From Mucilaginibacter sp. UBA4741 (GTDB lineage: Bacteria; Bacteroidota; Bacteroidia; Sphingobacteriales; Sphingobacteriaceae): a stretch of DNA of 10,743 nucleotides. The notes under the pieces are model-generated. The model searched no databases. It was not told the DNA's origin and worked only from the letters and a program-made list of their open reading frames with translations. Below, one piece after another: positions 1-7,086 of the stretch (positions are counted from its first letter, which is position 1; every line of letters starts with the position of its first letter). A program made the position numbers and the translations under genes. Location of the stretch: NCBI GenBank assembly GCA_002403905.1, contig DHIR01000118.1:33077-43819 (forward strand). The letters run 5' to 3'.

Positions 1-1112
1 ACGAAGTAAGATATTACATTTTATTGGCCGAAATTTATACGTCGAACAAAGATGCCGATAAAGCTTTTAAAACATTAGAAAAAGCAAAAGCAGTAGACCC
101 AAACAATGCGCTGGTACATTTAGCATTAGCTGATATTTACCGCGACCGGAAAAATATTGATGCAAGTTTTAAAGAGCTACAGGCAGCGTTTGCTAATCCT
201 GATTTGAATATTGATCAGAAAATAAGAATAGTAATGGGATATTTCCCTAAGTTTTCTGAGGCCGGTGTCCGCACCGCGGCATTATTTAGCGCGTTGGAGC
301 TAAGTAAGTTAATAGTTGAAAAACATCCTGATGAAGCTAAGGCATATGCCCTTTATGGCGATGTGTTAGTACAAAACGAAAAGTATAACGAAGCAAAAAC
401 CAGCTATCAACGCTCAATTGAGCTTAATGGCCAGATATACCAAACGCGCGAGGCATTGGTGCGTATCGAGTTAAGCAATAATGATATGGACGGCGTTATC
501 CGTGATGGGGAGACCGCGCTGTCATTCTTCCCTAACCAGGGATGGATGAATTATTTTGTCGGCATTGCCTGGGCGCAGAAAAAAGATTATAAAAAAGCGT
601 TAAGCTATTTAAAAAATACCACTTCGTTGGAGTTTCAGGATAAAGAATTATTGTCGTTAAGCTACTCGCAAATAGGCGATTGTTACCATGCCATGCAGGA
701 CAATAAAAATTCTGATGATTCGTACGATAAATCATTAAGCTATAATGCCGATAACAAATTCACGTTAAATAATTACGCGTATTATTTATCAGTAAGGGGC
801 GAGCAGTTAGACAAAGCCGCGCAAATGGCTAAACACGCTAACGAGCTGGATGCAAACAACGCATCATTTGAAGATACCTATGCCTGGATATTGTTTAAAC
901 AAAAAAATTACAAAGAGGCAAAAGTGTGGATGGAAAAAGCGCTAACTGATGGTAAAAATAAAAGTGCCGTGCAAACAGAACATTATGGCGACATATTGTT
1001 TTATTTAGGTGATGCCGATGCTGCCGTACAAAACTGGAAAAAAGCCAAAGAGTACGGTGCTACTTCGCCGGTTTTAGATCGTAAAATAAATGAAAAGAAA
1101 TATATTGAATAG
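1..1112 (+). CDS. TPR-repeat protein, C-terminal part (5' end outside window)
   Basis: The reading frame is open to the left edge: the first full codon is at nt 3 and encodes EVRYYILLAEIYTS. A TTG at nt 24 is therefore only an internal codon, and the true start lies upstream. The 369 visible residues are mostly helical tetratricopeptide-type repeats. Examples are YALYGDVLVQNEKYNEA, YFVGIAWAQKKDYKKAL and TYAWILFKQKNYKEA, each with the alternating small/aromatic pattern and often an acidic loop such as DPNNA. TPR arrays are protein-interaction scaffolds, and no catalytic domain is visible. The stop codon lies 23 bp inside the next gene, so translation of the two is probably coupled. Linkage to a DUF4292 lipoprotein and an EnvC-like protein suggests a cell-envelope role, but this is inferred from context. 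A signal peptide cannot be judged because the N-terminus is missing. Confidence 0.9.
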   Translation, partial: EVRYYILLAEIYTSNKDADKAFKTLEKAKAVDPNNALVHLALADIYRDRKNIDASFKELQAAFANPDLNIDQKIRIVMGYFPKFSEAGVRTAALFSALELSKLIVEKHPDEAKAYALYGDVLVQNEKYNEAKTSYQRSIELNGQIYQTREALVRIELSNNDMDGVIRDGETALSFFPNQGWMNYFVGIAWAQKKDYKKALSYLKNTTSLEFQDKELLSLSYSQIGDCYHAMQDNKNSDDSYDKSLSYNADNKFTLNNYAYYLSVRGEQLDKAAQMAKHANELDANNASFEDTYAWILFKQKNYKEAKVWMEKALTDGKNKSAVQTEHYGDILFYLGDADAAVQNWKKAKEYGATSPVLDRKINEKKYIE

Positions 1113-1932
1113 GTTAGTAATTGTTTGCTGCCTGTTGGTGATGGTGAGTTGTAAGGTGCGAAAAAAAGTAATAACCAACGGTGCTGCTACAACTACTAAT
1201 GCCACTATATCTAGCCCTCATGTAGAAAACACGGTTAAAATTGCAACCACTCCGCCCGATCTGACTTTAATAAAAAATCAATTAGCTGTTATAAAAAGCC
1301 ATCAGGTAAACTTTAATACCTTCGCTGGCCGGGCAACTACCAAATTGGATATTGATGGCAATAGCAATGATGTTACTTTAAACATCCGCATAAGCCGGGA
1401 TAAAAAAATATGGGTTTCTATAACAGCTCTGTTAGGCATAGAGGTTGCACGGGCGCTAATTACGCCGGATAGTATTATAGTGATCAATAAATTACAGGGC
1501 CTTTATTTAAAAAAGCCTTTCAGCTTTATATACCAATACGCCAGCAGGCAAGTTAATTATAAAACTATCGAGTGCTTATTAGTAGGTAACGCTATGCCCG
1601 AATTATTAACAGAAAATAGCACTATAAAAAACGATATGGGGAATGTTATTTTATCAGGCAACCTGCAAGAATTAATGTACAGCTTAATGTTGGGCACCAA
1701 TATGCGGGTAACGCAATTTAACCTATCTAACGTAAATGAGGGGCAAGCACTTTTGGTAAGTAACAGTAATTTTATACAGGCAACTAATAGATTGGTACCT
1801 TCGCAAATAGATATCTTATCTACCATAAAAGACAAAAAAATACAGGCTAATTTGCGCTATACCAAGGTGGATTTTGACCAGCAATTAGATTTTCCTTTCA
1901 ATATTCCGGAAAGATACACTCCGGCCGATTAA
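1090..1932 (+). CDS. DUF4292 family lipoprotein
   Basis: This 280-residue protein starts with MKRNILNRLV, followed by a hydrophobic stretch and a lipobox-like MVSC, putting the lipidated cysteine at residue 21. Methionine at the -3 position is slightly atypical. After a Thr/Asn/Ala-rich spacer (about 25-60), the folded part carries a pattern I recognise from DUF4292: FAGRATTKLDIDG, then IRISRDKKIWVSITALLGIE, then RALITPDSIIVINKLQGLY. The family is found mainly in Bacteroidota and has no established biochemical role. The strand-rich pattern is reminiscent of LolA/LolB lipoprotein carriers, but that is my inference. The residues after Cys21 (KVRKKV) are basic and lack the acidic surface-export signal described for Bacteroidota lipoproteins, so a periplasm-facing position is more likely. 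The ATG overlaps the end of the TPR gene by 23 bp, and only 21 bp separate its stop from the EnvC-like gene. Confidence 0.88.
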   Translation: MKRNILNRLVIVCCLLVMVSCKVRKKVITNGAATTTNATISSPHVENTVKIATTPPDLTLIKNQLAVIKSHQVNFNTFAGRATTKLDIDGNSNDVTLNIRISRDKKIWVSITALLGIEVARALITPDSIIVINKLQGLYLKKPFSFIYQYASRQVNYKTIECLLVGNAMPELLTENSTIKNDMGNVILSGNLQELMYSLMLGTNMRVTQFNLSNVNEGQALLVSNSNFIQATNRLVPSQIDILSTIKDKKIQANLRYTKVDFDQQLDFPFNIPERYTPAD

Positions 1933-1939
1933 AAATTAA

Positions 1940-1947
1940 TATTTTTG
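1940..1947 (+). promoter_or_regulatory. Candidate -7 box (TATTTTTG) before the EnvC-like gene
   Basis: TATTTTTG fits the Bacteroidota sigma-A -7 consensus TAnnTTTG exactly. It ends six bases before the ATG at 1954, so a transcript from it would have almost no leader. No convincing -33 TTG is seen 17-23 bp upstream. It may be an internal promoter within the TPR-DUF4292-EnvC cluster or a chance match in AT-rich sequence. Confidence 0.4.
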
Positions 1948-1953
1948 GACCGG

Positions 1954-3234
1954 ATGAAAATTTTAAAAGTACTATTCTTTTTGATCTGCGTTTTTGCAGC
2001 GGTGCAGGTGCATGCCCAAAGCAGCTTAGAATTAGGGAAACAGCGAGATAGGATAAATCATGAGCTGGATCAGCTTAATCGTGAGTTACAGGAAACGCAA
2101 TCAAATAAAAAAGCTACTTTAAAACAGTTGAGCATTTTAAAAGCGCAAATATATCTCCGCGAGCAAAAGATCACCGTAATAAATAGCGAGGTACGGAACC
2201 TGGATAGCCAGATATCAGAAAACACCAATACTGTACATGATCTGCAAAGCCAGCTGGAGCTTTTGAAGAAAAAGTATGCCGATATGGTGCTGTTTGCCTA
2301 TCGTAACCAAAGCGCTTATAATAAGCTGATGTTTATTTTTGCGTCAAAAGATTTTAACCAGGCTTACAAACGATTAAAATACTTACAACAGTTTGCAACC
2401 TATCGTGAACGGCAGGCGGCATCCATACAAAACAAGCAAAAAGACCTTCATGTTAAAATAGTTGAGCTTGATAAAACTAAAGACCAAAAACATACGTTGT
2501 TAGTTGATCAGGAGAAGGAAAGAGAAACCCTTGGTAAAGAACGTAATAATCAGTCTGCAACAGCTAAGAATCTTACAAAACAGGAAAAACAGTTAAGGAA
2601 CGAATACCAGGTAAAGCAAAGACAGGTATCAAGAATTATCAGTCAATATGTAAGGGCGGTAAATGACGAAGCACGGCGCAAGGCCGAAGAAGAGGCAAGG
2701 ATAGCGGCAGCAAAAGCAAAAGCAGCTGGGGCGGCAAACAAAGATGCCATACCCACTATTGCCATAAAACCTGTAGCACGTAAAACCAATAGTGAGATAT
2801 TAAACGCGACGCCCGAAGCCGCAAAACTGTCTAACGACTTTTTTGGTAACCGGGGCAGGTTGCCATGGCCGGTTGCTAATGGCGAAATTACCCAGGGATT
2901 TGGGGCTTATATGACCGATGGTATCAGAAGTGAAAGTACAGGGGTAGATATCCGTACAAATAATGGTGCACCTGTAAGAACAGTGTTTGAAGGAACAATA
3001 TCAAAGGTGCAGAATGTGTTAGGCACCTGGCTTATAATAATAAGACATGGCGAATATTTAACAGCCTATTCAAATCTTAAATCGGTCAGCGTAACAGCTG
3101 GGCAAAAGGTTAGCACCAAACAAATATTAGGCGCAGCAGCAACAGATGCGGTGACAGGTGAAACACAAGTGCACTTTGAATTGTATAAAGCAGGCACACC
3201 TGTTGACCCTAAAATTTGGTTGGCCGATAGGTAA
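1954..3234 (+). CDS. EnvC-like murein hydrolase activator, degenerate LytM/M23 domain
   Basis: I chose the ATG at 1954 (426 aa) over an in-frame TTG at 1945 because it gives a clean signal peptide, MKILKVLFFLICVFAAVQVHA, probably cleaved before QSS at residue 22. Residues about 25-250 are a long charged coiled coil rich in Gln, Lys and Glu, ending in an Ala/Lys/Glu-rich stretch. Residues about 310-425 form a LytM (peptidase M23) domain: GVDIRTNNGAPV, IIIRHGEYLTAYSNL and VHFELYKAGTPVDPKIWL. The usual HxGxD motif reads STGVD, so the first zinc ligand is Ser328. The YxHL histidine is Asn374, and the HxH motif is QVH (Gln405, His407). Only Asp332 and His407 remain. This matches E. coli EnvC, which activates cell-separation amidases rather than cutting peptidoglycan. 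A role as a periplasmic amidase activator is therefore likely; no amidase gene is in the window. Confidence 0.9.
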   Translation: MKILKVLFFLICVFAAVQVHAQSSLELGKQRDRINHELDQLNRELQETQSNKKATLKQLSILKAQIYLREQKITVINSEVRNLDSQISENTNTVHDLQSQLELLKKKYADMVLFAYRNQSAYNKLMFIFASKDFNQAYKRLKYLQQFATYRERQAASIQNKQKDLHVKIVELDKTKDQKHTLLVDQEKERETLGKERNNQSATAKNLTKQEKQLRNEYQVKQRQVSRIISQYVRAVNDEARRKAEEEARIAAAKAKAAGAANKDAIPTIAIKPVARKTNSEILNATPEAAKLSNDFFGNRGRLPWPVANGEITQGFGAYMTDGIRSESTGVDIRTNNGAPVRTVFEGTISKVQNVLGTWLIIIRHGEYLTAYSNLKSVSVTAGQKVSTKQILGAAATDAVTGETQVHFELYKAGTPVDPKIWLADR

Positions 3235-3236
3235 AT

Positions 3237-3268
3237 TAAATTTGTAATACTTTAATTGTTTATATTTG
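3237..3268 (+). promoter_or_regulatory. Candidate promoter boxes for the tat gene pair
   Basis: Two exact TAnnTTTG matches lie between the EnvC-like gene and the first tat gene: TAAATTTG at 3237-3244 and TATATTTG at 3261-3268. TTTG at 3215-3218 lies 18 bp before the first. TTTG at 3241-3244 lies 16 bp before the second, slightly short of the usual spacing. Either would place the start site about 15-40 bases ahead of the ATG at 3289. This is by motif only. Confidence 0.45.
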
Positions 3269-3288
3269 TAACTTTAATTAAGAAGAGT

Positions 3289-3762
3289 ATGTTTAGTTCA
3301 GTTTTTTTGTTTTTTGAATTCTCAGCGCCAGAAATAATGCTTATTTTATTTGTGACGTTGTTATTGTTTGGTGGCGATAAGCTACCGGGTTTGGCTAAAG
3401 GATTAGGTAAAGGTATCCGTGAATTTAAGGATGCATCAGAAGGTGTTAAGCGTGAGATAAATAACCAGATTGATAACTACGAAAATAAAAAGAAGGAAGA
3501 GCCTGCTAAAACCGAAGAAACCCCTTTAATTGCAGAACATTCAACCGATAATGTTGAGGGTAATGCGATTGAGACATCAACGGTAGCTAATACTATACCG
3601 GCTGGCCAAAGCCACGTTTCTGCAACTGATAATATAGATCATGAGCATTATGACGGCACACCCGAAAGTAGTGAGCACCTTTATAATCATTATAATGGTG
3701 TAACAGAAAACCAGGAGCCGGCAACTCACGTATCTGAGCCTGGTAAAGCAACCAAAGAATAA
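3289..3762 (+). CDS. tatA: TatA/E family Sec-independent translocase subunit, long His-rich tail
   Basis: I chose the ATG at 3289 (157 aa), preceded by AAGAAGAG as a weak ribosome site; a TTG at 3256 would add 11 residues. The layout is that of TatA/E: a short N-terminus, a transmembrane helix at about 13-28 ([16 protein letters not shown]), a FGGDKLP hinge, and an amphipathic helix ([15 protein letters not shown], 35-49). These proteins form the pore-like element through which folded twin-arginine substrates cross the inner membrane, together with TatC, which is not in the window. Residues about 65-157 are an unusually long hydrophilic tail, acidic and low in complexity, with seven histidines after residue 83 and no recognisable domain. 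A second, shorter paralog follows after 31 bp. From sequence alone, TatA, TatB and TatE roles cannot be separated. Confidence 0.9.
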   Translation: MFSSVFLFFEFSAPEIMLILFVTLLLFGGDKLPGLAKGLGKGIREFKDASEGVKREINNQIDNYENKKKEEPAKTEETPLIAEHSTDNVEGNAIETSTVANTIPAGQSHVSATDNIDHEHYDGTPESSEHLYNHYNGVTENQEPATHVSEPGKATKE

Positions 3763-3793
3763 TTAATTATAAACTAATATAAAATTTAATATC

Positions 3794-3970
3794 ATGGGAT
3801 TAGACGGTCCAGTAGTATTTGTCATTCTGATAGTAGTATTGCTATTATTTGGTGGTAAAAAAATACCTGAATTAATGAAAGGTTTGGGCAAGGGCGTAAA
3901 AGAATTTAAAGACGCGCAAAGCGGCGATCACGATGAAACCGTAAAAACGGAAGATAAAACCAAAGTTTAG
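3794..3970 (+). CDS. tatA: Short TatA/E family protein (58 aa)
   Basis: This small gene encodes 58 residues beginning [21 protein letters not shown] and ending in TAG at 3968-3970. It has a transmembrane helix (about 5-19), an FGGKKIPEL hinge, and an amphipathic helix ([14 protein letters not shown], 28-41), followed by a brief charged tail (EDKTKV). It is close to the minimal TatA/E length and closely matches the upstream protein: LLFGGxKxPxLxKGLGKGxxEFKDA is shared. The pair therefore looks like a tandem duplication. No clear Shine-Dalgarno precedes the ATG; the upstream spacer is AT-only. It is probably co-transcribed with the first tat gene, since there is no terminator between them, and a strong terminator follows 37 bp after its stop. 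Confidence 0.9.
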   Translation: MGLDGPVVFVILIVVLLLFGGKKIPELMKGLGKGVKEFKDAQSGDHDETVKTEDKTKV

Positions 3971-4007
3971 TCTTCCGTTATATTTATACAGCTTTTTACT
4001 TAATGAT

Positions 4008-4052
4008 ACTTATCTGTTGAAATTAATTTCGATTTCAACGGATAAGTTTTTT
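4008..4052 (+). terminator. Strong intrinsic terminator after the tat pair
   Basis: The arms ACTTATCTGTTGAAAT (4008-4023) and ATTTCAACGGATAAGT (4032-4047) pair over 16 positions, with a single G-U wobble, around an 8-base loop. Five more T residues follow, then ATTTT. This is a textbook Rho-independent terminator for the tat genes. It ends only 11 bases before the gatA start codon. Confidence 0.9.
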
Positions 4053-4059
4053 ATTTTCG
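4052..4059 (+). promoter_or_regulatory. Candidate gatA -7 box inside the terminator tail
   Basis: TATTTTCG differs by one base from TAnnTTTG and ends four bases before the gatA ATG. The spacing resembles that of the box before the EnvC-like gene. Because a terminator lies immediately upstream, gatA needs its own promoter or must rely on readthrough. Initiation here would give a leaderless or nearly leaderless mRNA. No -33 TTG is visible at proper spacing. Confidence 0.35.
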
Positions 4060-4063
4060 GCCC

Positions 4064-5491
4064 ATGACTAAATTTTATTCCTCTTTAAGTGAAATAAAGA
4101 GTGGGTTACAAAACAGTACCATTACTGTTGAAGGACTGGTAAAGAACTATCTAAGTCAGATTGAGCAAAATGCCCATTTAAATGCTTTTAACGAAGTGTT
4201 TGGCCAGGAGGCATTGCAACGCGCTAAGGATATTGACAGCCGCTTTAAGCAAGGCAATACGGGCAAACTGGCCGGTATGGTCATAGCTATAAAGGATAAC
4301 ATTTGTTATAAAGGGCATAAGGTAAGCGCGTCATCCAAAATTTTAAACGGTTTTCAATCGGTTTACTCGTCAACAATAGTTGAGCGGTTACTGGCTGAGG
4401 ATGCCATTATTATAGGCCGCTGCAATTGCGATGAGTTTGCTATGGGGGCCTCTAACGAATCATCCTATTTTGGCCCGGTAAAAAACTATGCCGATGAAAC
4501 AAAAGTTTCGGGTGGATCATCAGGTGGCTCGGCGGTAGCGGTACAAGCCGGTATGTGCCATGCAGCCATTGGAACAGACACCGGCGGTTCTGTAAGACAG
4601 CCTGCTTCATTTTGCGGTGTAATAGGTTTAAAGCCGACTTATGGCCGTGTATCGAGACATGGACTAATAGCCTATGCTTCATCATTTGACCAGGCGGGGC
4701 CAATAACTAATTCTGTTGAAGACGCTGCGTTATTGCTGGAAGTAATGGCCGGTGCCGATGAGTACGATAGTACAACCGTTAACAAACCGGTGCCATCCTA
4801 TGCAGCTGATCTTAAAAAGTCGACCGAAAAAAAGAAAATAGCTTATTTGCAAGAATCCATATCAAGCCCCGGCGTTGATAGCGAGGTGAAAAATGCCCTG
4901 ATAAACACCATTGATAAACTACGCGCCGAAGGGCATACGGTTAAACCAATAGCGTTTGAGTATCTGGATTATTTAGTGCCTGCTTATTACATACTGGTTA
5001 CTGCCGAAGCTTCGTCAAACCTGGCCCGTTTTGATGGCGTGCATTATGGTTATAGGAGTGAGGCAGCTACAGATTTGGCATCGACTTATAAAAAATCACG
5101 CTCTGAAGGTTTTGGTAAAGAAGTTAAACGCCGCATTATGCTGGGCACCTTTGTATTAAGTGCGGGTTATTATGATGCGTATTACGCCAAAGCGCAAAAA
5201 GTACGCAGGCTGATACAGGAAAAAACCAATAAAATTTTTGAAGAGTACGATTTTATACTAATGCCAACAGCTCCCGAGCCTGCTTATAGTATCGGCAAGG
5301 AAGAAACAGACCCGGTTGTTAGTTACCTGGCAGATATTTTTACAGTGCAGGCATCATTAACTGGTGCACCGGCAATATCTCTGCCTGTAGGCAATAACAC
5401 CAAAGGATTACCGTTAGGATTACAATTATTAGCCAAGCACTTTAACGAGCAAGAGTTGTTAAATTTCTCCAAATATTTCCTGGAGCTATAA
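4064..5491 (+). CDS. gatA: Glutamyl-tRNA(Gln) amidotransferase subunit A
   Basis: This 475-residue protein is full length for GatA (usually about 475-490). It is the glutaminase subunit of GatCAB, which converts Glu-tRNA(Gln), and in many bacteria Asp-tRNA(Asn), to the amidated form in the cytoplasm. The amidase-signature triad is intact: Lys77 in AIKDN, Ser152 in GGSSGGS and Ser176 in GTDTGGSVRQPA. It is followed by the conserved stretch GVIGLKPTYGRVSRHGLIAY. C-terminal family landmarks such as FILMPTAPEPAY and GAPAISLPVG are also present. The start MTKFYSSLSE is the only sensible one, but no Shine-Dalgarno precedes it. gatB and gatC are not adjacent. General amidases share the fold, but the overall pattern is clearly GatA. 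Confidence 0.96.
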   Translation: MTKFYSSLSEIKSGLQNSTITVEGLVKNYLSQIEQNAHLNAFNEVFGQEALQRAKDIDSRFKQGNTGKLAGMVIAIKDNICYKGHKVSASSKILNGFQSVYSSTIVERLLAEDAIIIGRCNCDEFAMGASNESSYFGPVKNYADETKVSGGSSGGSAVAVQAGMCHAAIGTDTGGSVRQPASFCGVIGLKPTYGRVSRHGLIAYASSFDQAGPITNSVEDAALLLEVMAGADEYDSTTVNKPVPSYAADLKKSTEKKKIAYLQESISSPGVDSEVKNALINTIDKLRAEGHTVKPIAFEYLDYLVPAYYILVTAEASSNLARFDGVHYGYRSEAATDLASTYKKSRSEGFGKEVKRRIMLGTFVLSAGYYDAYYAKAQKVRRLIQEKTNKIFEEYDFILMPTAPEPAYSIGKEETDPVVSYLADIFTVQASLTGAPAISLPVGNNTKGLPLGLQLLAKHFNEQELLNFSKYFLEL

Positions 5492-5555
5492 TAATTTAAT
5501 ATATTAGTAAAACTATTGCGCCCCAAAAGCGTATGCTATTGACCCTAACGAAAGA

Positions 5556-6872
5556 ATGAAGAGATTTTTAATTTTTGCCACATTCCTCTTATCACAGCAA
5601 ATTGCAAATGCTCATTCCTTAGCAACTGCCGACTCTGGTTTTAGAGCGGCACGAGGTAATTACACCCAAAAAACTTTAAAGGATACTGTTTTAGCGCTGC
5701 CTGTCAGTACTTATTCGAGTTCTATTTTTAAACTCCGATTGGATTCTATCCAAAAGGAAATTCCATTGGATTATAATGAATATGTACAGGCTTACATAGA
5801 CTTATACACCCGTCATAAAGACGAGATGAGCCATGTAATGGGGCTATCCAAATATTACTTCCCTATTTATGAAAAGATATTTCGTGAAGCAGGCATCCCT
5901 ACAGAAATTAAATATTTATCAATAGTTGAGTCAAAGCTTGACCCTAACGCGGTATCAAGAGTTGGCGCAACCGGCCCGTGGCAGTTTATGGCTACTACCG
6001 CCAAGATATATGGCTTAAACATGAACGATTATGTTGATGAGCGCCGAGATCCTATCCAATCGGCATACGCTGCTGCCGCATATTTAAAGGATGCTTACCA
6101 GGAGTTTGGCGATTGGTTATTAGCCATTGCATCATATAATTGCGGTAAAAGCAATGTAGAGCATGCCATTGTAAAAGCAGGTGCTATGGATTTTTGGTCC
6201 ATTCGCCAGTATTTACCGGTGGAGACTCGTAGCTATGTGCCAGCCTATATTGCTATGTCATACGTAATGAACTATGCCCGCCACCACGATATAACACCCG
6301 ATAACTGGAATTTCTCTGCCCGTACTGACACCGTTATGGTTAACAGGTTTGTGGAGCTTAATAATGTCGCAAGTGCATTAAATGTAAATATCAATGACCT
6401 TGCATTATTAAACCCGGCATATAAAAGGTTAATAATAAACGGGTCAACAATTGCACCTCGCAGAATGATCATCCCGCACATTGCGCAAGAAAACTATACG
6501 CCATTATATAATGTGCTCAATGGTATTCCAAACCCGGTTGTGTCAAGACCGCAACCGGCGCAAATGTTTGTAACCACCGCCGCGCCTGCTTCGGTTAAGC
6601 CTGTGCTAACATCGGGTATAGCGGCGATGTCTGGAGTTAAACCGGTACAAACAGGTATAGTAACCACTGCCGCGCTGGTTGAAGTTAAGCCTGTAGTTAC
6701 AAAAAATGCCGATTACCACATTGTTCAGGAAGGCGAAACTTTAGAAGCAATAGCTGCTGATAATGGTTTAGATGTGCGCGAGATAAAAGCCTGGAATCAC
6801 CTGCAATCTAATAAGGTTATAGCCGGTAAAAAGTTGAAACTTAACCCGTTTGCTAAGACGGACAGAGGGTAG
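5556..6872 (+). CDS. mltD: MltD-type membrane/periplasmic lytic transglycosylase with LysM
   Basis: This 438-residue secreted protein starts MKRFLIFATFLLSQQIANA with likely cleavage after Ala19; there is no lipobox. Residues about 98-240 are a family 1 SLT/goose-lysozyme-like domain. The catalytic Glu125 lies in IVESKLDP, followed by GATGPWQFM and AAAAYLKDAYQEFGDWLLAI, then ASYNCG. These enzymes cleave the MurNAc-GlcNAc bond of peptidoglycan to form 1,6-anhydroMurNAc ends. After a Pro/Val/Thr-rich linker with internal repeats (about 328-384), a single LysM domain (YHIVQEGETLEAIA to LKLNP, 387-430) should bind glycan. AAAG about seven bases before the ATG is a weak ribosome site. It follows gatA by 64 bp and is followed by a long gap, so it may be a single-gene unit. 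The mltD symbol is by domain layout rather than proven orthology. Confidence 0.9.
   Translation: MKRFLIFATFLLSQQIANAHSLATADSGFRAARGNYTQKTLKDTVLALPVSTYSSSIFKLRLDSIQKEIPLDYNEYVQAYIDLYTRHKDEMSHVMGLSKYYFPIYEKIFREAGIPTEIKYLSIVESKLDPNAVSRVGATGPWQFMATTAKIYGLNMNDYVDERRDPIQSAYAAAAYLKDAYQEFGDWLLAIASYNCGKSNVEHAIVKAGAMDFWSIRQYLPVETRSYVPAYIAMSYVMNYARHHDITPDNWNFSARTDTVMVNRFVELNNVASALNVNINDLALLNPAYKRLIINGSTIAPRRMIIPHIAQENYTPLYNVLNGIPNPVVSRPQPAQMFVTTAAPASVKPVLTSGIAAMSGVKPVQTGIVTTAALVEVKPVVTKNADYHIVQEGETLEAIAADNGLDVREIKAWNHLQSNKVIAGKKLKLNPFAKTDRG
6570..6700 (+). repeat. Internal repeat in the linker of the lytic transglycosylase
   Basis: Segments at 6570-6610 and 6660-6700 are similar at DNA level, both starting GTAACCAC and containing GTTAAGCCTGT, exactly 90 bp apart. 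A degenerate middle copy contains GGAGTTAAACCGGT. In protein terms, VKPV recurs at residues 347, 361 and 377, giving roughly 15-residue units between the catalytic and LysM domains. It is a flexible linker that probably varies in length between strains. Confidence 0.7.
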
Positions 6873-7086
6873 TAATCTTCTTTAAACCCGAGTTTTTTTA
6901 TTCCGCAAATAGAATAATTAGCAAGGCATCACCTACCAAGTTATAAAATAATAAGTATTTATAACGACAGGCATAAATGGTGGAGAATAAGTCAAAATAT
7001 ATTATCAAATCCGCATCATTAAAAAAACATTAAATTCGGGTCGATATTATATAAGTATCTTATTATTAATACTTTAACTAAAAAAC
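6873..7086. other. AT-rich intergenic stretch without recognisable feature
   Basis: This is the first half of the 451-bp gap between the lytic transglycosylase gene and maeB. I found no ORF with coding character, no exact TAnnTTTG box on either strand, and no tRNA-like fold. A T-run at 6893-6899 follows a stem of only four base pairs (AAAC/GTTT), which is too weak to call a terminator with confidence. Confidence 0.5.

Noticed and set aside
24..26. Start of the TPR gene at TTG 24
   Set aside because: The frame is open to the left edge and the upstream residues (EVRYYILL) continue the TPR helix, so the gene begins outside the window.
1945..1953. TTG start for the EnvC-like protein
   Set aside because: It overlaps the promoter-like box, and the ATG nine bases later gives a better signal peptide.
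3256..3288. TTG start for the longer TatA
   Set aside because: It adds 11 residues atypical for a TatA N-terminus and precedes the TATATTTG promoter box; the ATG at 3289 has a better upstream context.
4452..4703. Minus-strand open frame within gatA
   Set aside because: It is antisense to the amidase signature region, the most conserved part of gatA, with no independent coding support.
6884..6900. Terminator after the lytic transglycosylase gene
   Set aside because: The T-run is good, but the stem is only four base pairs, too weak without expression data.
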